From Sideroxydans sp. (GTDB lineage Bacteria > Pseudomonadota > Gammaproteobacteria > Burkholderiales > Gallionellaceae), in contig VMTA01000011.1 in NCBI GenBank assembly GCA_013791855.1, positions 87,249 through 151,248 of the forward strand: a stretch of DNA of 64,000 nt, read 5' to 3'. The notes under the pieces were generated by a model that worked only from the letters and a program-made list of their open reading frames with translations, made no database searches and had not been told where the DNA came from. The position numbers and the translations under genes were made by a program. Position 1 is the first letter of the stretch. Each line of letters starts with the position of its first letter. Below, in pieces: positions 45,791-54,114 of the stretch.

Positions 45791-45796
45791 ATTATA
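45791..45796 (-). promoter_or_regulatory. Probable -10 element of the sucrose operon
   Basis: On the minus strand this reads TATAAT in the context CCGGTATAATGCCGG, about 65 bases upstream of the fructokinase start. No clear -35 is found at the expected spacing. Confidence 0.45.
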
Positions 45797-45992
45797 CCGG
45801 AGCTTGCCCATGCATTAGCGCAATTGCGGTCTACTCTGTTAATTGCTCCGTCAATCCCCTGCATCTGTCGTCATCGCGCCAAGGTTTGGAGGCGCAGTCC
45901 GCTCTGTGATATAAACGCGGCCCCACCCTAATTCGAGAAACACGATGCCGCGTGCATCGATGCTTCCATCCAATCGCACAGGAGCAGCCACC

Positions 45993-47378
45993 GTGACCGA
46001 CACCCGACAGACCCATATTCCCATCTATTCGGCTGACAAGCCGCAGTTTCGCTCTTATAACCTGAACAACTTCCGCGACATCCCGCAGATCGCCAGGCTG
46101 ACCGAACAGCAACAACTGGATATCGAGATCGTCGGCAATGTGCTGCCGTTCAAGGTGAACAACTATGTGGTCGACCAGTTGATCGACTGGGAGCAAGTGC
46201 CCAACGATCCCATCTACGCGCTAACCTTCCCGCAGCGCGACATGCTGAGCGCGGAGCATTACGATGAGATGGCCACGCTGCTCGCGCGCGGCGCGGACAA
46301 GGCGGAGATCAGGGAAGTCGCCAACCGCATCCGCATGCAGCTCAATCCGCACCCCGCCGGACAGGCCGACCACAACGTGCCCGAGATGGACGGCGAGCGC
46401 TTGCACGGCATGCAGCACAAATACCGCCAGACCATCTTGTTCTTCCCCAGCCAGGGGCAAACCTGCCACGCCTACTGCACCTTCTGTTTCCGCTGGCCGC
46501 AGTTCGTCGGCATGACCGACATCAAGTTCGCCAGCCGAGAGGTGGAGAAACTGGTGGAGTACGTGAAGCGCAACCCGCAGATCACCGACATCCTGTTCAC
46601 CGGCGGCGATCCGATGATCATGTCGGCGAAGAACCTCGCCGCCTATATCGAACCGCTGCTGTCTGCCGATCTGCCTAATCTGGTCAACATCCGCATCGGC
46701 ACCAAGGTGCTGGGCTACTGGCCGCACAAGTTCGTAGACGACGAGGACACACCGGAGATGCTGGCGCTGTTCCGCAAGGTGACCGACAGCGGCAAGCAAC
46801 TGGCTTTGATGGCGCATTTCAACCACCCGCGCGAACTGGAGAACGACACCGTGCGCCATGCCATCCGCAACCTGCGCGAGGCCAACGTGATGATCCGCAC
46901 CCAGTCGCCAGTGATGCGCCACATCAACGACGATCCGGCGCTGTGGGCACGCATGTGGGAGACGCAAGTCAAGCTTGGCTGCGTACCGTATTACATGTTC
47001 CTCGCACGCGACACCGGCGCACAGCATTACTTCTCGGTGCCGCTGGTGCGCGCCTGGCAGATCTTCCGCGAGGCGTATCAGCAGGTGTCGGGGCTGGCGC
47101 GCACGGTGCGCGGCCCCAGCATGTCGGCCAACCCGGGCAAGATCCAGATGCTGGGCGTAGCCGAGGCGGGCGGACAAAAAGTGATGGTGATGCGCTTCCT
47201 GCAAGGGCGCGACCCGAACTGGGTGCAGCGCCCCTTCTTCGCGGAATACAACGAGACAGCCACCTGGATCGACGAACTCAAACCCGCCTTCGGGGAAAAG
47301 AAGTTCTTCTTCGAGGAAGAACTGGAACAGCTGTTCCACGAGCATAACGACACCAGCACGGCGGACGATTTCGAGTAG
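45993..47378 (+). CDS. KamA-family radical SAM protein (lysine 2,3-aminomutase-like)
   Basis: A 461-residue radical SAM enzyme. The 4Fe-4S cluster motif is CHAYCTFCFRW, preceded by PSQGQT; DILFTGGDPMIMSAKNLA and GPSMSANPGKIQMLG follow the KamA scheme, the latter close to the PLP-lysine region. It is longer than the EF-P modifying EpmB (about 340 residues) and resembles the catabolic/osmolyte type KamA. The substrate cannot be decided from sequence; no beta-lysine acetyltransferase (AblB) gene is adjacent. An ATG lies 48 bases upstream, but the GTG at 45993 is preceded by AGGAG at eight bases, so I prefer it. It is divergent from the sucrose operon. Confidence 0.78.
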   Translation: MTDTRQTHIPIYSADKPQFRSYNLNNFRDIPQIARLTEQQQLDIEIVGNVLPFKVNNYVVDQLIDWEQVPNDPIYALTFPQRDMLSAEHYDEMATLLARGADKAEIREVANRIRMQLNPHPAGQADHNVPEMDGERLHGMQHKYRQTILFFPSQGQTCHAYCTFCFRWPQFVGMTDIKFASREVEKLVEYVKRNPQITDILFTGGDPMIMSAKNLAAYIEPLLSADLPNLVNIRIGTKVLGYWPHKFVDDEDTPEMLALFRKVTDSGKQLALMAHFNHPRELENDTVRHAIRNLREANVMIRTQSPVMRHINDDPALWARMWETQVKLGCVPYYMFLARDTGAQHYFSVPLVRAWQIFREAYQQVSGLARTVRGPSMSANPGKIQMLGVAEAGGQKVMVMRFLQGRDPNWVQRPFFAEYNETATWIDELKPAFGEKKFFFEEELEQLFHEHNDTSTADDFE

Positions 47379-47411
47379 GACTCCCGCCCTGTGGCACAGG
47401 GAGTGCACTGC

Positions 47412-47711
47412 CTATTCCGGCTCGCACTCCTGCTTGAATATCTCCAGATTCGAAGTACGGGGCGCGACCAGCGGCACAGGCACCCAAAAGCGCGCGCCGC
47501 AACGGATCGTCTCGATGCAGCGCGTCTTCGGGATCGGATCGTCTTTGACGAAGGGGCGAGCCAGACAGGCTTGATATTGCGCATGGCAAGCCTGCCCTTC
47601 CGCCAAACCATACTGCATCAGCACGACATGCTCGATGAATCGGCATCGATCCGTTCGTGCTTGCGACGCATCGGCCAACAACAACCCCAGCATGATGAAA
47701 ACGGTCCGCAT
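47412..47711 (-). CDS. Small exported cysteine-rich hypothetical protein
   Basis: A 99-residue protein with a signal peptide (MRTVFIMLGLLLADASQA) and a mature part holding six Cys (DRCRF, GQACHAQYQACL, KTRCIETIRC, QECE), suggesting disulfide bonds in the periplasm. No family is recognised. It follows the MscS gene by 13 bases and may be cotranscribed with it. An 18-codon upstream extension is discarded because it removes the signal peptide from the N-terminus. Confidence 0.55.
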   Translation of the reverse strand: MRTVFIMLGLLLADASQARTDRCRFIEHVVLMQYGLAEGQACHAQYQACLARPFVKDDPIPKTRCIETIRCGARFWVPVPLVAPRTSNLEIFKQECEPE

Positions 47712-47724
47712 GCCGCGCGACCGG

Positions 47725-48609
47725 TTATTCGTCCGGTTGTTGCAGGATGCGCAGCGCGGGTGCATTGCCCTGCTTGTCCTGACCGGCGTAGAGGGTGAGA
47801 TGCGGATAGGGGATCTCGATACCGTGCTTGTCGAAGGCTTTTTTCAGCCAAACCAGAAAGTTGCGCCGCACGGCCCATTGCTCCAGCGCCTCAGTCTTGA
47901 ATCGGCAGCGCACGACCACGGCGGAATCCGCCCAGTCCTGCACCCCCTGGATCTCAAGATCCTCCAGTATCTTGGGGCCGAACTCGGGATCCTGCCGGAA
48001 CGCGGCGGCCGTCTCGCGCGTGACCTGATAGACCTCATCCAGATCCTCGCGGTAGGCGACACCGAACTCGATCAGCGCATAGGCATAGCCGCGCGATTTG
48101 TTGGTCAGGACGGTGATCTGACCGTTGGGGATGTAATGCACATTGCCTTCGATGTCGCGCAGCGCCACGAAGCGCAGCGTGATGTCTTCCACGATGCCGG
48201 TCTTGCCGGAGATCTCGACCGCATCACCCTGGCGGATCTGGTTCTCCAGCAGCAGGAATATCCCGATGAAATAGTCCTGGATCAGGCTCTTCGCCGCGAA
48301 ACCGACCGCGATACCGACCACACCGGCCGCACCCAGGATGGGCGCTATTGATACGCCCAGCTCGCTCAACACCAGCATGCCGGCCACCAGCCAGATGAGC
48401 ACCGTGAAGCCGTAGCGGAACACGCGCGCCAGCGTCTCGTACCTGCGCCCATCCTCGGCCGAGACGATGTGGGTGTGCATATAACCGCGGAACACGCGGA
48501 TCAACTTGCGGCTCAGTATGATCAGGAACCAGGCGATGACCAGAATGAGCAACACCCGCAGGATGTCCTTGGGGATATGCAGGCTGTCGATGATCGATGA
48601 GATTTCCAT
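47725..48609 (-). CDS. MscS-family mechanosensitive channel
   Basis: A 294-residue small-conductance channel: three transmembrane helices, the pore-lining TM3 with GAAGVVGIAVGFAAKSLIQDYF, and the beta domain GDAVEISGKTGIVEDITLRFV and PNGQITVLTNKS, as in E. coli MscS. It opens under membrane tension to release solutes after hypo-osmotic shock. It lies next to a cation antiporter gene on the other strand, and a second MscS homologue is at 51460. Confidence 0.93.
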   Translation of the reverse strand: MEISSIIDSLHIPKDILRVLLILVIAWFLIILSRKLIRVFRGYMHTHIVSAEDGRRYETLARVFRYGFTVLIWLVAGMLVLSELGVSIAPILGAAGVVGIAVGFAAKSLIQDYFIGIFLLLENQIRQGDAVEISGKTGIVEDITLRFVALRDIEGNVHYIPNGQITVLTNKSRGYAYALIEFGVAYREDLDEVYQVTRETAAAFRQDPEFGPKILEDLEIQGVQDWADSAVVVRCRFKTEALEQWAVRRNFLVWLKKAFDKHGIEIPYPHLTLYAGQDKQGNAPALRILQQPDE

Positions 48610-48682
48610 GCCAGGCTCCGGCTCTGTGATGAGTGCTTGATTCTAGCGCATGCCGCACGATTAGCTGTCATGATGGCTCGGG

Positions 48683-48688
48683 TATAAT
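48683..48688 (+). promoter_or_regulatory. Probable -10 element of the antiporter operon
   Basis: TATAAT in the context GGTATAATCGCC, 27 bases upstream of the antiporter ATG. A weak -35, TTAGCT (48661-48666), sits 16 bp upstream. Confidence 0.45.
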
Positions 48689-48715
48689 CGCCCCCCGTTC
48701 AATGCAGGAGCATTC

Positions 48716-49984
48716 ATGTCCACCACCGTACTCGTCATCGGCCTGATGGTGTTCTTTGCGCACTTTTTGTCGCTGCAATTCTCGCGCACCAACATCCCCG
48801 ACGTGCTGGTGCTGATGCTGATCGGCATATTGCTCGGGCCTGTGCTGGGTATCGTGTCGCCCGACGACTTCGGCAAGATCGGCTCTTTGCTGGCCACCAT
48901 CGCGCTGGTGGTGATCCTGTTCGAGAGCGGCACCTCGCTCAACCTCGATGTGCTGGGACAGTCCATCGGCACCACCGGCTTCCTGTCCATCGCCTGCTTT
49001 GTGCTGACCACGGCAGTGGTCTCGGTGGTCGGTATGTCCATGCTCGACTTGAATCTCATGTCCTCGCTGTTGCTGGGTCTCACCCTGGGTGGCACTTCGT
49101 CCGCCGTGGTGATCCCGATGGTGAGCGCGTTGAAACTGTCCGAGAAGCCTTCCACCGTGCTGGTATTGGAATCCGCGCTGACCGATGTGCTCTGTATCGT
49201 GGGCGTGTTCGCCATGCTGCAGATCATGACGCAGGGTGATGTGGCGGCCGGCAAAGTAGTGGGCGGCGTGATGGCGGCGCTGGTGTTTGCCGCCGTGTTC
49301 GGTGTAGTGGGCGGCATAGGCTGGCTGCTGGTGCTGGGCAAGGTGCGCGACTTCCCCAACACCATCTCGTCCACGTTGGCCTATGTGTTCATCGTGTACG
49401 GCGCGACCGAAGCACTGGGCTTCTCCGGCGCCATCGCCGCGCTGGCGCTGGGCATCACACTGACCAACTTCCAGAAGTTCGGCCTGCACCGCATCCCCAA
49501 CCTGGACAAGAACATCGAGCCTCTGAACGAGGTCGACCTCATCTTTTATCGCGAGGCGGTGTTCCTGTTGAAGACCTACTTCTTCGTGTATCTGGGCATC
49601 TCCATCCACTTCGGTGCGATCGGCCCGGCCACGGTCGCCATCGTGATGGTGTTGCTGGTCTATCTGTTGCGCCTGCTGCTGACGCGCGTGGTATTCCGCG
49701 ACCCGACCTATACCCTGCGCGACACCGCCGTCACTTCCATGATGGCACCCAAAGGTCTGGCGGCGGCGGTACTGGCCGCACTGCCTTTGCAACACGGCAT
49801 CGCCGGCGGGGAAACGATACGCGACACCACTTACATGGTGGTGCTGTTCAGCATCTCGCTCACGGCCGTGCTGGTGATGGCCTACCCCGCACCCGCCGTA
49901 CGCAATCTTTATTCCCGCCTGCTGGGCAAGCCGCCGGGTGACACCATGAAAGTACCCGCCTTCGTCCCGCCGCCCGAATCCTAA
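48716..49984 (+). CDS. CPA-family monovalent cation/proton antiporter
   Basis: A 422-residue antiporter with about 12 transmembrane segments. Hallmarks are the re-entrant/core motifs TNIPDVLVLMLIGILLGPVLG, LLGLTLGGTSSAVVIPMV and LESALTDVLCIVGVF, placing it in the CPA superfamily (Na+/H+ or K+/H+). AGGAG precedes the ATG at six bases. A short C-terminal tail follows the last helix. The transported ion is not decided. It is 67 bases upstream of a second, CPA1-type antiporter gene. Confidence 0.88.
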   Translation: MSTTVLVIGLMVFFAHFLSLQFSRTNIPDVLVLMLIGILLGPVLGIVSPDDFGKIGSLLATIALVVILFESGTSLNLDVLGQSIGTTGFLSIACFVLTTAVVSVVGMSMLDLNLMSSLLLGLTLGGTSSAVVIPMVSALKLSEKPSTVLVLESALTDVLCIVGVFAMLQIMTQGDVAAGKVVGGVMAALVFAAVFGVVGGIGWLLVLGKVRDFPNTISSTLAYVFIVYGATEALGFSGAIAALALGITLTNFQKFGLHRIPNLDKNIEPLNEVDLIFYREAVFLLKTYFFVYLGISIHFGAIGPATVAIVMVLLVYLLRLLLTRVVFRDPTYTLRDTAVTSMMAPKGLAAAVLAALPLQHGIAGGETIRDTTYMVVLFSISLTAVLVMAYPAPAVRNLYSRLLGKPPGDTMKVPAFVPPPES

Positions 49985-50051
49985 GCAGGTATCGACACCG
50001 ACCGGCATGCGCCGCACGGTGCTGCCATGAACTTATTTCTGGAAATCACGC

Positions 50052-51440
50052 ATGATTATCACACTCCTGACGATAGCCACGATCCTGTTCCTCGCCCTGC
50101 AACTGGAAGAAAAACTGCGCGTGCCGTCGCCGCTGGGTTTGATCCTGCTTTCCTTCCTCGCCCACTATGCGTTCAGCCAGGTGCCGGTACTGACCGGTGA
50201 CACCGAACACTTCGCCCTGCTGGTCATCTTCCTGCTGCCGGTACTGCTGATCTCCGACTCGCTGGAACTCAAGGTCGCCGACTTGAAAGAGCATGCCTGG
50301 AGCCTGCTGCATCTGGCGGTGGTCTCCATCATCCTGTCGGTACTGACCGCGCTGGCCATCTCGGACTGGCTGTTTGGCGAATATCAACTGTCGACTGCCG
50401 CCGTGATCGTGCTGTTCGCCATGGTGCTGGCGACCGATCCGGTGTCTGTGGTGAGCATCTTCTCCAAGTTCGAACTGCCACATCGCCTGAAGATCCTGGC
50501 CGAAGGCGAGAGCCTGCTGAATGACGCGACGGCTCTGATTGCTTTCGTGTTCGTCGGTCTTTATGCGCTGGGCGGCAATGAGATCACGGCCGGTTATGTA
50601 CTGGGCATCAGCGCGGAAGTGATCCTGGGCTCGGTTGCGGTCGGCATGCTGGTCGGTTTCCTCGGCCTGATGCTGATGAAATCCACACACAACCGCTTTG
50701 CCGAGATGATGGTGCTGATCCTCGCCGGTTACGGGGCGTTCGAGATCGCCGAACATTTCTATGTGTTCCTCAACCTGCTGGGTGGCCATTCGCATCTGCA
50801 TCTTTCCGGCATCCTGGCTGTGATCTTCGCCGTGATCACTGTCAACCACGTGATGATGCAGGCGGTCGACGAGGAAGCACGCAGCATCGAGGCTGACGAA
50901 GCCACCTTGCAACGCGAAGCCATGAGCCACAACGCCTCCGCCGGTCTGATTGGCAAGACATTGGGACGCCTGCGCGCCACACTCGCCGAACGCGACCGCC
51001 ATCTGCGCACCAAGGAAGACATCCAGCTGCTGGCGCTGGTCGCCAACACCATCCTGTTCATCGCCATGGCGGAAATGATCGACCTGAAGCTGCTATGGCA
51101 ATACAGGACCGAAATTCTGGTGATGTTCATCGCCACTACGGTGATACGCGGCGCGATGATGGGCCTGTTCGCCGCCATCGCCAACCGCACCGCAAAGATG
51201 GTCGACATCAGCCTGCGCTGGTGGAGCGTGCTCACCTTCGCGGGCATCAAGGGCGGCTTGTCCATCGTGATGATCACAATGATCCCCGCCGACTTCCCGC
51301 ACCTTGAGATGTTCAAGGCGGTAGTCATCGGCGTTATCATGCTGTCCACTTTCCTCTATTCCGGCGCGCTGCTGCTCATCATCGGACGCAACAAGGAAGT
51401 GTTCCGTAGCGAGAAGCTGGCCGAGGAAGCCCACCACTAA
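50052..51440 (+). CDS. NhaP-type Na+/H+ antiporter (CPA1)
   Basis: A 462-residue antiporter with about 12 membrane segments. The CPA1 signature is clear: VLATDPVSVVSIFSKFELPH and the EGESLLNDATALI motif, with both Asp residues used for ion exchange. A charged cytoplasmic loop (EEARSIEADEATLQRE) sits between helices. It exports Na+ (or K+) in exchange for protons. It is followed 19 bases later by an MscS-type gene. Confidence 0.9.
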   Translation: MIITLLTIATILFLALQLEEKLRVPSPLGLILLSFLAHYAFSQVPVLTGDTEHFALLVIFLLPVLLISDSLELKVADLKEHAWSLLHLAVVSIILSVLTALAISDWLFGEYQLSTAAVIVLFAMVLATDPVSVVSIFSKFELPHRLKILAEGESLLNDATALIAFVFVGLYALGGNEITAGYVLGISAEVILGSVAVGMLVGFLGLMLMKSTHNRFAEMMVLILAGYGAFEIAEHFYVFLNLLGGHSHLHLSGILAVIFAVITVNHVMMQAVDEEARSIEADEATLQREAMSHNASAGLIGKTLGRLRATLAERDRHLRTKEDIQLLALVANTILFIAMAEMIDLKLLWQYRTEILVMFIATTVIRGAMMGLFAAIANRTAKMVDISLRWWSVLTFAGIKGGLSIVMITMIPADFPHLEMFKAVVIGVIMLSTFLYSGALLLIIGRNKEVFRSEKLAEEAHH

Positions 51441-51459
51441 ATCAGAGAGCGACAAGTCC

Positions 51460-52356
51460 ATGATCGAGACCTTCCATGATCTGACCGCGCACCCGATGGC
51501 CGGCAAACTGCTGGGGCTGTTGCTGAGTCTGCTGTTCATCCTGCTGCTGGTGCGCTTCGCGCAGATGCTCGCCACCAACAACATCCTCAACAAAGACTTG
51601 CGTTACAAGACGCGCAAAGCGCTCAGCCTGTCCGGCTATGTGCTGGGGCTGCTGGCCGCCATCGCCATCTTCAGCAACCAGCTGTCCAACCTGCCGGTGC
51701 TGATAGGTCTGCTTGGCGTCGGTATCGGCTTCGCTTTGCGCGAACTGATCCAGAGCCTGTTCGGCTGGCTGGTGGTCACCTTCGGCAACCTGTACAAGCC
51801 GGGCGACCGCATCAAGCTGGGCGGCATCATGGGCGATGTGATGGACATCGGCCCGCTCACCACCACCGTGATGGAGTGCGGCGACTGGGTGAAGTCCGAC
51901 CTGTACAACGGCCGCGTGGTGTATCTGCCCAACAACATCGTGCTGCGCGAACAGGTGCAGAACTACAGCGTGGATTTCCCTTTCCTGTGGGACGAGATTG
52001 TGGTGCCGGTGCGCACCGATTGCGACCACCGGCTCGCGCGCAGCATCCTGCTCGACGTGGGCAAACGCGAGCAGGCCGACACCATGGCGGCGGCCCAGGA
52101 ATACTGGTCCAACTTCATGCTGCACCATCGCGCCGAGGACGCGCGACTGGATGTGGTCGTGACCATGAGTTTCGATGCCAACTGGATAGAATTCACCCTG
52201 CGCTATCTGGTGGATTACAGCCGCCGCCGCACCACCAAGGACCGGCTGTTCACCGCCATCCTCGACGAGATCGAGAAGAGCGCAGGCCGCGTAAGAATCG
52301 CCGCCCCATCGGTGCAAGTCACCGAGTTCCCCTCGGCGGTCACGCCGCAGGCATAA
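51460..52356 (+). CDS. MscS-family mechanosensitive channel
   Basis: A 298-residue channel with a short N-terminal membrane part, TM3-like ALRELIQSLFGWLVVTFGNL preceded by VLIGLLGVGIGFALRELI, and a cytoplasmic beta domain KPGDRIKLGGIMGDVMDIG, VYLPNNIVLREQVQNYS. It is more distant from E. coli MscS than the channel at 47725. It lies 19 bases after the NhaP-type gene, so the two are probably cotranscribed. Confidence 0.88.
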   Translation: MIETFHDLTAHPMAGKLLGLLLSLLFILLLVRFAQMLATNNILNKDLRYKTRKALSLSGYVLGLLAAIAIFSNQLSNLPVLIGLLGVGIGFALRELIQSLFGWLVVTFGNLYKPGDRIKLGGIMGDVMDIGPLTTTVMECGDWVKSDLYNGRVVYLPNNIVLREQVQNYSVDFPFLWDEIVVPVRTDCDHRLARSILLDVGKREQADTMAAAQEYWSNFMLHHRAEDARLDVVVTMSFDANWIEFTLRYLVDYSRRRTTKDRLFTAILDEIEKSAGRVRIAAPSVQVTEFPSAVTPQA

Positions 52357-52358
52357 GG

Positions 52359-52364
52359 TATAAT
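52359..52364 (+). promoter_or_regulatory. Probable -10 element of the SulP transporter gene
   Basis: TATAAT in the context AGGTATAATCCGCCG, directly after the stop codon of the MscS-type gene and 140 bases upstream of the SulP start. No obvious -35 is found. Confidence 0.4.
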
Positions 52365-52503
52365 CCGCCGCACGATTCGATCAGCTTGGCAGTCTTTGAT
52401 GTGGCGCGCTTCACATCAGCCAGCCGCAGGACAATCTCCGCATCCCTTTCCGAGTAATTTTCCCCGCCCAGCTGTAGGCGGCGCGATCTATTGGAGCAAC
52501 ACG

Positions 52504-54012
52504 ATGAACATCAAAAACTTTCCAGAAGCCCGAACCAATGTACTGAGCGGCCTCACCGTCGCGCTGGCACTGGTACCGGAGGCCATCGCCTTCGCCTTTG
52601 TCGCACAGGTGCATCCGCTGGTCGGCCTGTATGCCGCATTCATGGTCGGCCTGATCACCTCGCTGATCGGCGGCCGCCCCGGCATGATCTCTGGTGCGAC
52701 CGGTGCGCTGGCAGTGGTGATGGTGGCGCTGGTGGTGACGCACGGTGTGGAATACCTGTTCGCCACCGTGGTGCTGATGGGTGTATTGCAGATCGGCTTC
52801 GGGCTGGCCAAGCTGGGAAAGTTCATCCGCATGGTTCCGCACCCGGTGATGCTGGGCTTCGTCAACGGGTTGGCCATCGTCATCTTCCTCGCGCAGATGA
52901 CTCACTTCAAAACAACCGACGGTGACTGGATGCAAGGCGCGCCGCTGTACACCATGCTGGGCCTGATCGCGCTGACCATGACGATCATCTATCTCTTGCC
53001 GCGCTTCACCAAAGTGTTGCCGTCCACGCTGGCCGCCATCGTCGCCACTTCGGCGCTAGTGATCTTCGCCGGCATCGACACCAAGACAGTGGGCGACATG
53101 GCTTCCATCGCCGGTGGCCTGCCGACATTCCACCTGCCCGAAGTGCCGCTGAACTGGGAGACGCTGAAGATCATTTTCCCCTACAGCGTGATCCTCGCCG
53201 CCATCGGCCTGATCGAATCGCTGCTGACGCTGAACCTGATCGACACCATGACCGACACGCGCGGAAAGCCCAACCGCGCCAGCATCGGCCAGGGCGTGGC
53301 CAACGTGGTCACCGGCTTCTTCGGCGGCATGGGCGGCTGCGCCATGATCGGCCAAAGCATGATCAACGTCACCAACGGCGCGGTGAAGAACCTGTCCGGC
53401 ATCACCGCCGCACTGTTCCTGCTGAGCTTCATTTTGTTCGCCTCCGAGTGGATCGAGATGATCCCGCTGGCCGCGCTGATCGGCCTGATGTTCGTGGTGT
53501 CGGAAAAGACCTTCGAGTGGGGCAGCTTCAACCTGTTCGGCAAAGTGCCGCGCACCGACATCGTGGTCGGCATCACCGTTGCCGTGGTGACCGTGCTGAC
53601 CGACCTCGCCATCGCGGTCATCGTCGGCATCATCATCTCGGCGCTGGCCTTCGCCTGGGAGCACGCCAAGAGTATGGAGGTGCGCATCACTACCGAGGAA
53701 CACGGCTGGAAGGTGTACGACCTGCACGGTTCGCTGTTCTTCGCCTCGTCGCAGAGTTTCCTCAATCTTTTCACGCCCAAGGACGATCCGGAAGAGGTGG
53801 TGATCGACTTCAAGCATGCGCGCGTCAAGGATCATTCCGGTCTGGAAGCCATCGACCAACTGGCCGATCGCTACACCCAGATCGGCAAGAAACTGCACCT
53901 GCGCCATCTGAGTCCGGACTGTCTGGAGTTGCTCGACAAGGCCAAGGGCATGATCGAAGTGAACGTGCTGGAAGACCCGCACTACCACCCGGCCGACAAC
54001 CGCCTGGGATGA
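52504..54012 (+). CDS. SulP-family anion transporter with STAS domain
   Basis: A 502-residue SulP transporter with 12-14 membrane segments (VLSGLTVALALVPEAIAFAF, LIGGRPGMISGATGALAV, GFFGGMGGCAMIGQSMINV) and a C-terminal STAS domain (about residues 405-495: VYDLHGSLFFASSQSFLNLF, VIDFKHARVKDHSGLEAI). Family substrates are sulfate, bicarbonate or other oxyanions. In an autotroph flanked by Na+-transport genes, Na+-linked bicarbonate uptake (BicA-like) is possible, but sequence alone does not decide. The upstream in-frame ATG lacks conservation; the ATG at 52504 is the family start. Confidence 0.88.
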   Translation: MNIKNFPEARTNVLSGLTVALALVPEAIAFAFVAQVHPLVGLYAAFMVGLITSLIGGRPGMISGATGALAVVMVALVVTHGVEYLFATVVLMGVLQIGFGLAKLGKFIRMVPHPVMLGFVNGLAIVIFLAQMTHFKTTDGDWMQGAPLYTMLGLIALTMTIIYLLPRFTKVLPSTLAAIVATSALVIFAGIDTKTVGDMASIAGGLPTFHLPEVPLNWETLKIIFPYSVILAAIGLIESLLTLNLIDTMTDTRGKPNRASIGQGVANVVTGFFGGMGGCAMIGQSMINVTNGAVKNLSGITAALFLLSFILFASEWIEMIPLAALIGLMFVVSEKTFEWGSFNLFGKVPRTDIVVGITVAVVTVLTDLAIAVIVGIIISALAFAWEHAKSMEVRITTEEHGWKVYDLHGSLFFASSQSFLNLFTPKDDPEEVVIDFKHARVKDHSGLEAIDQLADRYTQIGKKLHLRHLSPDCLELLDKAKGMIEVNVLEDPHYHPADNRLG

Positions 54013-54114
54013 GCGTCCTGCACAACGCGGCGGCAGGCCAACACAAGGTCGCTGGCGTTGCACGCACTGCCCGATTCCGGCTGTTCCACCCCCGAAGTCC
54101 GGTAACATAAACCC

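Noticed and set aside
47387..47401. Short hairpin CCCTGT/ACAGGG between the KamA-like gene and the convergent small gene
   Set aside because: Only six pairs and no T-tract on either side; not enough to call a terminator.
48668..50017. A 449-codon minus-strand frame opposite the CPA antiporter gene
   Set aside because: The product is a His/Gln/Gly-rich string typical of antisense translation of hydrophobic proteins in GC-rich DNA.
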